From Lytechinus pictus (lineage: Eukaryota; Echinodermata; Echinoidea; Temnopleuroida; Toxopneustidae): a stretch of DNA of 64,000 nucleotides. Under the pieces are notes generated by a model. That model had not been told where the DNA came from. It did not search any database and worked only from the letters and a program-made list of their open reading frames with translations. The stretch is from the NCBI RefSeq assembly GCF_037042905.1, contig NC_087261.1, forward strand, positions 14,458,217 to 14,522,216, read 5' to 3'. The first letter of the stretch is position 1; each line of letters begins with the position of its first letter. The translations under genes were made by a program, and so were the position numbers. Of the stretch, positions 46,297-58,200 are shown one piece after another.

Positions 46297-49200
46297 ATGG
46301 CTGAAGAAACCGATCTTAAGTGTGGCCTTCAAGAAGAAACCTCAACTATGGCGGATCTAACCTGGAGTGCAGACTCACAGTCCATTTCAAAGATTCTTCG
46401 CAAATATCAGCTCCCATTACTGGTGACAGTTGCGGACGGGAATCACAAGCAGACAGCAGTATCGGTGAATGAGGTCATCAAGATTGAATCCATTCTTGCT
46501 GTTGATTACGTTGAAGCGTCCGTGCTTGAGAGCGGTGTTGGCGAAAAGAAGGATCCCGCCTCGACATCATTTCCATCTACCATTGCTCTTCCTAAAACAC
46601 TGACCTCCGTATCATTAGAGGTGGTCAAAGAGTCTAACGATCAGGGTTTAAACAAAACGCTTCACAGATCGAAGAGCCAATCGAACAAGTCAAGCCATTG
46701 GTTTTTAGCTAGGAAGACTAAGATGAAATTCACCAGCGTGAAATCCCTTGCTAAATTTCGACCCAAAGTTGTTCGGGTGATCACCACCCCAACTCAGATG
46801 ATAGCATCCCCCGATCTCCATGTTGGAAATGAACTTGTTCTTCTTGATGTCATTGAATGCGAAAGACTAGCTGTCAAATACCTCAGGTAAGTCTTGTCAG
46901 GGCCTAGCTGGGATACTTTTTCAGGAGCGTGAAGAGGTTATTATAGTTTACTTGGAATAATCACCCTTGGAATTTCCTACATGCCCTGTTGTAGGTGTGG
47001 TTGTCATATACTAGTAGATGACTGCCTTAGGGATGGTTATAGGGTGGTTGTCGTGGAGGTGATTGTAGAAGGGGTACGTGTCCCATGGGTGGTTGTCATA
47101 GGGTTGGCCATAATAGGGTGGTTATCGAAGGGGTTATTGTCGAAGGTGTAGTTATTAGGGGCCCATTGCAGAAAGAGTTGATATCAAACGCAACTAAAAA
47201 AATCTTGCGCAACTTGATTTTCAGCCAATGAAGCACCCGTATTTGGGACTTGCGCTTGATATTTTGACTTGCGTTTGGATGGACATACAAACTGTTTGCA
47301 ACTATGTATTTGTGAAAATGATACGTAGATCGCTTTATACACCTAAAAGCAGGGGAATCGCCAGAGTATTGTGATCGGGGAGACAATATAGTTTTCTTCT
47401 AAATTGATTGAATAACAGAGGTGATACCGAGTTACAACATGTACAAGACATGATGTATACATGTAAGTCTCTCGAGCTTCTTTCTCCCTTTTTCCTCTTT
47501 ATCTTTTCTTCCCTTCTCTTTTCACTACTTGGAAAACCATAGCGGGTGATCGATCGCCTTATGCCTCGCCCTCTGCTGAGATAGAATAACCCGAGCGCGA
47601 AGTGCGAGCTGAAACTTTTAACCTGAAAAAAAAAAAAAAAAATGGATTTCATGAAGATGATATGTATCTCCGATCAGACTCCGTCATACAAATACTTTCG
47701 CCTACCCGCTTGAACTTTTCTGAAACGCTGACATCTAATTCTAGATATGTTTTCCATTCGGTACTTTACTAGATGCCGACTTCGGGAAAGCAACGATCCT
47801 CAGAAAATAATCAAACTAAACTTGAAATGGACTGGAATCTACGAGAGTGTCCCTGAGCCTAAATCAATGCACGTGAAGGTGAGATCTGATCGTACGGCTA
47901 TTTTTTTAAACAGATTTATTACATTGCTGATTATAATGAAATGAGGTACAATATTTTAATATACAATCAATAATTGCTAGGCGTGTAGAATTAAAGGCCC
48001 CTGTTATGTTAATGACAGCGCATAAAAAATACTGCACTTTACCAATCTGTAGTGTAATTCATATGTTCTTTGATAAATTGTGTATATTGAAATCTAGTTA
48101 AAACTTGGCGCAATTTCCTTGAAATAATCAACAAATCAATATTTACATGACTCAGGATACCAGAGAGAGAGATTATAGTTTAGTAAATAAAGTTGTTTTA
48201 TTACCGACACTTTTTTCTGTTTTTATTAGCGATCATCAAGAATCACAATAAATTCTTGATAACATGATAGCATGATAACAATGTAAAAAAAGGAATAAAT
48301 ATTAGGAATAAAAAGGGCAGAGCATTATGTAAAACATTAAGAACAAACTCCGAGACTGACAGAAGACGGTATACTAGGATTGACGGGAAACCAAACAATC
48401 AACTTGCCTCACGACTTTGCGATTACCGATTGATTCTTTTGTCTACGTTTGCTGTAAGTTACTGAAAACGATTCACTAGTGCACTTGACAGACTGAAAGT
48501 ACCTTCCATTGTGAACGTTACCATTGAAAGAAGCTTCAAGTAATCATGATGAATGTAAATACTATATCTTTCTCCTCCTCTACATCTCCTTTTTTTTTCT
48601 CTCTCTTCTTCTTCCACTCTTTCTTCCCTTCTCTTCTCCCCTTCTTCTTCAGCATCCCTGCTTCTTCTCCTTCCTCCTCTCTCTCTTCCCCTTCTTCTTC
48701 ATCATCCCTGCTTCTTCTCTTTCTTTCCCTTCTCTTCTCTTCTCCCCTTCTTCTTCCCTTTCTACTTCTTTTTTTTCCTTCTTCCTCTCTTTCTTCCCCT
48801 TCTCCTCTCCCCTTCTTCCCCTCCTCCTTCTTCTCCCCTTCTTCTTCTTCCCCTCTTTCTTCCCCTTCTCTTCTCCCCCTTCTTCTTCTCCCCGTCTTCT
48901 TCTCCCCCTTCTTTATCTTTTGCCTCTCTATCTCCCCCTTCTTCATCTTCTGCCTCTCTTTCTCCCCCTTCTTCTTCTTCTTCCTTTTCTTCTTCTTCCT
49001 TCTTCTCTTTCTACTTCTTTTCTTTCTCCTCTTCTTCTTTCTTTATCCCATCTTCATCTTTCTCTTTGACAGGATTTGATTTCACTTCATGGCCTACCAA
49101 CCACCGTGCGGATCAGAGAGACCATACCTAATCGAAATAAATGGATGAACCCTAAGGCGTCTTCTATCATGAAACGGATTCGAACCCTAGACCTTCACCT

Positions 49201-52200
49201 CAAGTTTTCACAGGAGGCTACTACGTATTTTGCGATTGGTGTCGTCGTTGGAGGGGATGGGGCGAGGAGATCGGTCGTCATAATATCGACAAACTCAGAT
49301 GTACTTCTTAAAGTATCGCCAGAGATGGAAGAAAAAACAAAGATATACCAGCAATTGATCTCATCCTATAAGGGAATCGACGTGGAACGTATTCCTCCAG
49401 TAAGATTGATTCCTCTTCCTCTCCCCCTCCTTTATTATATCCTTATAATCACCATCATCTTCTTCTCTTTCTTCTTCTTATCCCCCCTTTTATCTTTAGT
49501 CCCCCATTCTCGTTCCCATTTGTTTATTCACCTTCTATATACATCTTCCAGTGGCGTGCAGATGGGGGGGGGGGGGGCTTGCTGGCGCTTGCCCCCCCCC
49601 CAAAAAAAAAAAAAAAAAAAAAAAAAAAACTGTTCCGACCAAGAAATAAAAAGAGAAAATGGAATAGCATGACGAGAGAAGGGTGAAATCTGATATCATT
49701 TTCGGAATACTATAAAAAAGAAAATTGATTTATGTAATACAAATATCGAAATTTTTGCTCGCTCGCTCCTTTTTGTGAATTTTTCCCGATACGCCATAAT
49801 TTATCTAGCCCCCTCAATGCTTTTGGATCATTCCGCCACTGACTTCTTCTCCCTCTTCTCCTTTTCTCTGTTCCTTATCTCGTTTCCTTGGTCCTTAAGC
49901 CTGAAAGTTTTTTCCCAAATGACCGTCGTCAATAAACCGCATTATCTCATATATACATTTAATCATCATGCATATATGACCTTTCAGTTTCAACTCCGTA
50001 TCAATTAAAATAAATTCGAAAAGGGTAAAACCTCTTGAAAATGGATAGAGATACTTGGGGACAAAGCAATACCTTTGATGAATTATTATAGAATTTGACA
50101 GTACTTTAAAGGGGAAGTTCACCCTGACAAAAATTTTATTGTAAAAATAGCAGAAAGATAATGAAAAAATATTGACAAAGGTTTGAGGAAAATCTGTCAA
50201 AGAATAAATAAGTTGTTCGAATTTTAATAATTTGATTTGTGACGTCGCATGCGAGCAGCTTTCCTACATATCGTATGGTACAAAATCAATGAAATGTCAA
50301 TTCTCAGAAAATTCAAAATGGTTTTTATGGTATCTTCAGAGCTATCAATACACAAATTATTTCACACTCGCTCCTAAAAAGAAAATAAAAAATAAGTCAT
50401 CATGAACCATTGAAAATGAAATTTATGCATTATATATTACATAACATTTCGGCAGCTGCTCATTTCGTCACAAATCAAAAACTTGAATAACTTTTTAATA
50501 TTTAATGGATGTTCCTGGAACCTTCACCAATATTTTTTTACTATTTTTTTTTTTTTTTTTTTTTTGGGGGGGGGGCTATTTTTACGACAAACTGTTCGTT
50601 AAGGTGAAATTCCTCTTTAAGTAATATCAAGAGTATTCTTGGTGCGGCCAGGCATAAGAGCCCGATGGAACTTGAATTTATCTCGATATTGTATGAAAGG
50701 TATATACTATTTTCTAAAAACTTGCCATTTAGGCTTTACCCTTTGCAGTAAAACAATTTTCGTAGGTCAATATACAGGTTGCTTACAGAAGAATGGAAAA
50801 ATAACCACGAATGGAAAAAGTGCTGAATCGGCAAGACGTCTATTTTGAACAAAACTATGTCGATAAAATATGTGGATCATTTTTATCTTATTACTCATGT
50901 TTATGATATCATTTTCTAGAAGTAATTAATGATAATAACCAACACTAGTAATATTCCTTTTTTCTGTCTGAATATATATAGGAAATGTTTATCAGAGATA
51001 AAGGAGCAGTTTTTGTCACTGTTCCATTGTGGGAGCTCGAGTCATGGAACGTCAAACTCAGGAATAAGAAACGTAATTTTTCTCTAAATGCAAAAGAGCT
51101 AATCTAGTCCCTAATCACATTCTTCTTAGAGTGATTCTATAGGAACCAATCCCTTTGGAGTGAACTGTACATCCTTTTAGAGTGCATTATGACTCCTTTT
51201 GGAGTGAAATGCATGTGTCTCTTCTAGCAGTTCACTCCAAAAGGAGTCATAATGCAATATAAAAGGATAGTTCACTCCAAAGGGATTGGTCCCTACAGTA
51301 TCACTCCCAAGAGAAGTGTGATTATAGGGACTATAGATTAGCTCTTTTGCATTTAGAGAGCAGTTAAATCTTATTAGAAAAGGTAATTTGGTCTACCAAA
51401 TTCAAAGTCATGAATAACAAAGGTAATTCAATCTGCCAAAATTCAAACTCAGAGATAAACAACGTACTTCGTTTATATGAAAGGATCAGTATGCTTAAAT
51501 TTCAACACAGAAATTACAAAGGTAATTCAGTCTGTTTAAATTCATACTAAGGGATGAGAAAGGGCATTTAGTCTGCTTGAATGAAATCTCAGGAATTAAA
51601 CTAAGTCTCCTTTAATTCAAACCCAGGAATATGAAACGTAACCAGTCTGCTTAAATCTGAATTCAGATTAAAAAAAGAATATTCTGCCTGTATATAAAGC
51701 TAGGCCTATACTTAACTCAATAATCATTCTATAGATGGGATTTCTGCCGTTGTTGGATATCTTTGCACAAATATGTTTTTTTAATTATTATAATATGTTT
51801 AACAATGATTGCTATCATAACATCAAAATTATAAGATATAATCGACAAACGAATGCTAAAATAATTGATTAGTCCAATATACGTTTTCAAAGATAGTCAG
51901 TGTCAGTTGAATTAATTATATTTACTTGCATTATGATTATTTCAGCTCCCTTCTCTCGAGGCTCAATGATATCAACGTGCGTAAACGGACCTATTACGAT
52001 TGAGAATCATGCTTATGTTAACGTCGATTCCACCCTTAAGCATCCTCGTCCACGTAAGAACTTTCGTTTTACATTTTATTAATTTATTTACAATAAAGGG
52101 TTTGTTAACTTAGAATAATTAATATTCATTGTGATCTCATGAGGATCTGTATTCAATTGATTAGACTAGCGTTTTAAGAAAAACTTACTCTACTTTTGGA

Positions 52201-55200
52201 AATTGTGTCTCATCCACTTATACCGAGGTTTTTTACCTGACTGCTAAGAAAACACGAATGCCTGTGAGCAAGCAACCAGGGGACCGACGGCTTAAGGTCC
52301 TCTCCGACGGACCTGGTAATGAGGATAAATGCCTTACCAAAGGGCTTATTATAATCACTCGGGTCGCGTTCGCGTTCGAAATCACTCGGGTCGCGTTCGA
52401 AATCACTCGGGTTTTGGATTTTTGGCGATTTTTTTTTTATTTCGATGCAATTTTTTTTCTAACGGTGTCTTCAATGGGACAAACACGCTGGGCAAATAAA
52501 ATGAAATTGAAATTCTAGTTTCGTTTTAAGCCAGCAAATGCCTTAAATAAAATGCATCATCTTAAAGGCGCAAGTGCAATTAAAATGTAATAGAAGTCGC
52601 AAGCACGCGCGATGATTCGGAACATGTTATTAAAATGCTTTGGGGAGCTAACGTTTTCAAATCAATTTATTACTATCTTCAGAAATTAACTTTTGATAAC
52701 CAAGAACAAATATAAAAGAAGCGGGGTCCGCTATCACCACGAGGTTGAAGAGAAGTGTCTATCATCATAAAGGAGGTAAGAGACTAGTGCAGTGATGTCC
52801 GTCGGTAATACGACATTTAAAAGTTCACGGCGGCGTCCGCTATCACCACGAGGTTGAAGAGAAGATATCTATCCTCGTAAACATCGTCAGAGATAATACT
52901 GCGTCTTTCTCCCTGATTAATGCGACCTCTAAATAGCTAGCACCTCAAAAAAATCTTGAAATATGTTCTGAACGATCACGCACTGTAACTAGATCTACGC
53001 CGATATTTTATATCCGATTTTTCCTTCACGGGGCATGATCGAAGATTGGCAGGTGATCGCGCCGATTGTGGTAAAATCGGGTAAAATCGGGAGCCGATTT
53101 TAAAATCGGTTAATTAGAACAGGTACAATTACGATTTTAAAATTAATTTAAAATCGATTTCCAAAATCAATTTTAAAATTGATCTAAGATCAATTTTAGA
53201 TCAGTTTTAGTATTAGTTTTTAAAAGCCCATTCACATTTTTACTGATGCTGACGAAAAGTTAGTTTGGTTGTCAGAGCATTATTTGTCCTGGGTCTAAAT
53301 AACTATATCCGATCGAAGGACCGTTTTAATTTCGGAAAGGTAGGAGAGACACAGAGAGAGACTGAACCCCGTTCAGCTCAACGTATACGTTTGGCACGCG
53401 AGCACAAAGAAGATTAATTAAGCACATCACCTAATGCAATGTTTCGAGAATTTAGGTAGGGAATTTTTTAGGTCTCCAGTTACTTAAAACATGATATGGC
53501 CATTTTATCTATAAAATAAGACAAATTTTATGAGAAATAGACAATAGTTAAGAGCATAATTTTAAAACGCCTATCGGAAAGATCGTCCTCAAAGCTCATT
53601 ACGTATTAGACAGCTGGCAGCCGTCTGTTTCGAGTTTTTTAACATTTTTATTTCTCCTCGTACACAGACGGCTCGCTATGGTGCAACCATCATTACGGGG
53701 TTAACAATGCAAAATCCCCCAGACGGCGCTCATCGATTTTTGTCTTTATTTCATAAAAATATATGGAAAGAACTGTATCAAATAAATATTTTTATTCCGT
53801 TTTGTCCTAAAATGCACCAAAAAAAGAGAAAATAAACTTAAAAGGGGTAACAGTAAATAATTGCTTCGGCTGTCGCGCAACTTCACTTCCCCGTTTTATT
53901 GGAACTTAATGCATAAACATATGGCCATTGAGTCCCTGTACAGATCGAGATAGAACTTCGGTCTCTGTATTGGTGAGTGGAGCTAATGGAGTTCAGCGGA
54001 ACAACGAACATTACAGACTGGAGACCGAAGCTTTTGGTCTAATTACGTATATATGCATTAAACCACGGATGGCTGGCTATGCATACCGCTGAATAAAATA
54101 CTTTCGGACGAGCTGCAGACTGACTGGCACTGTAACGTGGGATCTAACTCGACTGGACTCACGTTACCTTGCTCCATGCTACCGATGCACGCCGTGTCCG
54201 ACCGTGGCCGGGTCCCGCCTTGGGGCCATTGCATGCAGGCATACATGTCCGTACATGGGAATGACGATGTAATATCGATGTGGCAGATATGGCAAGTTCC
54301 GACTCGGAGTCCTCGTATAAAAATTGTAGAAGTCTGGATGTATTCTAGGATAGTTGAGCCACATGGCTGATTTGCTTGTTTGTTATGTTAAGCAGTAGGC
54401 GAGTGCCTTTTATTTAAGGCACTTGCCGGCTTAAAACGAAACTAGAATTTGAATTTCATTTTATTTTCCCAGCGTGTTTGTCCCATTGAAGACACCGTTA
54501 GAAAAAAAAATCGTATCGAAATAAAAAAAATCGCCCAAAATCCAAAACCCGAGTGATTTCGAACGCGACCCGAGTGATTTCGAACGCGAACGCGACCCGA
54601 GTGATTATAACAAGCCTACCAAAGGGCACTAGCGCACCACTTGGGAATCGAACCCGGGTCACCGGAATCCGAAACCCCCGCTCTACCGACTGAGCTATCG
54701 CGCCTCCCCTCAACTTGTGTATTCCATCTTTCAACTCATAGATGATTTGTTATAAAAATTTACAGTTCAGCAATTTGACTGGAATTCCGATATTGTGACC
54801 AAAAGTCAATTTCCACTACATATTTTGAGAAATGAGGGGCAGTGCAGTTTCCATTTAATACACGCTTGCTTCGCCCTATGTAAAAAAAGAGATATTCAAA
54901 ATAAAAACATTCAACATAGTCCACCACGCAAGGATAAAAAAAAGTAACCTGTAAGATATACGAATTTCATCTCCTGCCACAGCTCGCCAGTTTATTTTCT
55001 AAAGTTTCCCAATAACATTAGTCTTTTTGTCTCACCCACCAGAGGTGAAGGCTAAACTAAGGGATCCAAATGTCGTCTGTCCGTCACAAACATTATGACA
55101 CAACTCTGCAACCGTATCAGTCACTTTTCAACCAAAGTTGGTTTGTAGATGTACTTAGAAGACCTGCATGACTGTGATGCTGCAGTCTAGTGTCACATGG

Positions 55201-58200
55201 TAATGTCAAAGGTCATTTTGAGGTCAAGTTTATGTGCAAAAGCCAACGAAGTTTACATGCAAGACTCCCTTATGACACATAACTCCGCAGCCTTAAGTCA
55301 CTTTTCACCCAACTTGGGTTGACGATGTACTTAGGAGACCTGTGTGTTATGCTGCAGTCAGAGGTTGCATGGTAAGGTCAAAGGTCATTTTGAGGTCAAC
55401 ACTAAAGTTTACGTGCAAGACTCTCTTAGGACACATAACTCTGCAATCGTAAGTCACTTTTCACCCGAACTTGGGTTGTAGATGTACTTGGGAGACCTGC
55501 ATGTTATGCTGCAGTCGGAGGTGACATGGTGAGGTCAAAGGTCATTCTGAGGTCAAAGTTAAAGTTTACGTCGAAGACTCTCCGGTGACGCGATATTTCT
55601 GGTTATTTTCACAAGTGGGTGAGACACAAAATTGCTTATGCCTTGTCTATTACTACGATAATGATTATGCTTTTGCTATGCTTACACACACTGCCATGCA
55701 GACAGACGTTGATCATTATCTTTCTCTTAAAAAATCATTGATTTTATTCTTCTGGCAATTGTGTACATGTATACATTCCTTTTCCAGCTTCAGGTGAAGG
55801 AAAAGAAATCCCAGCTGCTTTAGAGAACAACAGAGAACTAGAGAATGGAGCTCCAAAGGTAGGTGGGTGCATGTCTTTAGTCCAGTGTAACGAAGGGATG
55901 TGATTGATTGAATCGAACACACCTATGGAAAGCCAGCAACTCCAGCATTTGTCAGCTCGAGTGTTTCCTAATGATGATGTAGGCATATAGGCTACGATCA
56001 AGCATATACACTAGTGTTTTGAGAATCAAGTGCACTTTTCATTGTTTCCAGCATGTACAAAGAGACATTGCGCCAATTTTCTGTTTACATAAAATTATGA
56101 CGTTGATGAATTTCCATAGATGAGGTGGATCGGATATACTCTGATCGAGATGCATGCCAAATGATTTTTAAATAAATAATGTCATGGGACCAAACTGTAG
56201 AGCTTTCTGATCAACACGCTCGCCCTCGTTATGTACAAATGATAATGGTGATGATGATAGTAATAACAAATATAACAACAATAATATAGTCCTGCAGTGG
56301 ACCTTCATGTAGCCTCTTGTCGAGGCCCTGTCGGCTGCTTTCCGAGCGAACATGGCGAAGCAAGGGAGAGAGCGAAGCAGAGCGCTCGCGCCTGGCCTAA
56401 TTCGCTTCGCGAATTAGGAAATCCCTCGCTTCGCTCGGGAAGCAGCCACCAGGGCCTTGACAAGAGGCTAACCTCCATGGTGTTTATAGATGGAGACTGG
56501 AGAGAGATCCACTGACAGAACTGTATATGGTTCATTTGAAATCGACATGATAGATGAAAGTTAGTTCATATCTACTGGAGATGTAATTTACATGCTTTAT
56601 TCCTGATTTTTAACTTATAACAAAATCCAAAATATTTCATATATTTTGTATCAGTTTAGAATCTTTCCAAAGTTGATATGACTGGGCGTTGTGGCGTATG
56701 CCTCTAATCCAATCTAGGTGGGGAAAAATGATGCAGAAGTTCGAGGTTCAAGCCCTGGTCGCGTCTTCGGATTGGAACGTTTAAGGTCGACCCCAAATGT
56801 AAACTTATATGACTGATAAACGTCTGAAAAAAAAACTTGATTACACAAACACAATATCACCCTGAAATTGATTTTACAAATGTTTGTTCACAAAATTTTG
56901 TCTTGGAATAAAGTCACAGAACTCGGATGCGGATGAACCTTTACCCGTTTTCACGAACGACTTGAATGAAGACATGACGTCATCTAGCAATCAATCACAG
57001 ACTCACAGACTCTCTTCTTGTGGGACGTCAAAGAGTAAGAAAATTAACATTATCATACTTAAAATAAACTTTAAAATCCTTTCATGTTTTACGTATATCT
57101 CATCATAAACACAATGTTAATGCAACCAATAAATGGAATAGGCTTTATGAATATTTCAACGGTAAAATGGCATCCAAAATTTCTTGGCGTTTTCTAAGCG
57201 TCATGAGCTAGGTCGAAATTTGAATCTGTGTGCTATGTATCCCATATATTACGTATCCATTATTATTACAACTATTATTGAAGTGTAATGTTTTTTTTAA
57301 TTTACATAACAGAACAAATGGACAAACGGGATTCGATGCCACACAGTTTTCCACCACCCATTCCGTATCGCAGACGAAAGAGCAAATCTAACAAGTCCTC
57401 TTGGCTCAGCTCTTTCCGGCGTAACCCGGAAGCAGAAAACCGGCCCCTACCGGATGTTCCAAAGGACACCACATCTATCGGGTCACCTAGCGGTGTATAC
57501 ATAACACATGTAACACCTCCATCATCATCGACCAGGGAGAGGAGTGGACACCATAAGTCACGGTCGTCGTCATCGTCAAAGAAGAAAACAAGGCGAAAGA
57601 GTGCTAATGACATGACGTCAGTATCACGTGATCATTCTCCTAGTAGTTCTGGATTAAGTGCCGATCCATTTGGACCTCCGTTGCCTCCTCGAACGCCATC
57701 ATTGGAGAAGCTGGACAAGGAGAGCTCAAAAAGTAATCATTCCTCTAAAAAAAATAAAATCCGCAATGTTCTATAACATAAAGTGTGGCAATTTAACAAG
57801 ATAATTTCATTGGTACGCGAGCGCAGGCATAACATCTAAATGAGTTCCATGATACATAATAATAAACGATACAGGATAATAACTTTAAATAAACAAAATA
57901 AGTTTCTGCAAAATCCGTCAAATCCATGAGTTGGCTGCTGTTAAATTCATGATCAATTGTACCTTCAACATGTTCTTGCCCAGTAAGCCAATTCAGCTAA
58001 ATAGTTCAATTGCCATTCAATACTTCACTTAAAAGCAGTTATTTCGTCTTGAATTTGTGTTTATTTAAAATCTGTCTAGATTTCAGAGAATCACCAAAGA
58101 CAACATACAGCAGTACAGACTGAATGAACGAATGTTGAATTGCATATAATGGACTATAATTATATCCAGGAAGAAAATATATTAAGATATGATTCAAGAA

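Noticed and set aside
48524-49079. Long ORFs on both strands over 48.5-49.1 kb (up to 181 aa)
   Set aside because: Products of the polypyrimidine tract: Ser/Leu/Phe-only on one strand and Glu/Lys/Arg-only on the other; no real domain.
54627-54710. Functional tRNA gene on the minus strand
   Set aside because: Box A and B are good, but acceptor and T stems do not pair cleanly and the sequence continues into a SINE body, so it is a SINE head.
57733-57776. Stop at 57774-57776 as the end of the CABIT gene
   Set aside because: The donor at 57733 and acceptor at 60127 keep the frame, and exons 9 and 10 continue with similar composition; the stop is probably used only if the intron is retained.
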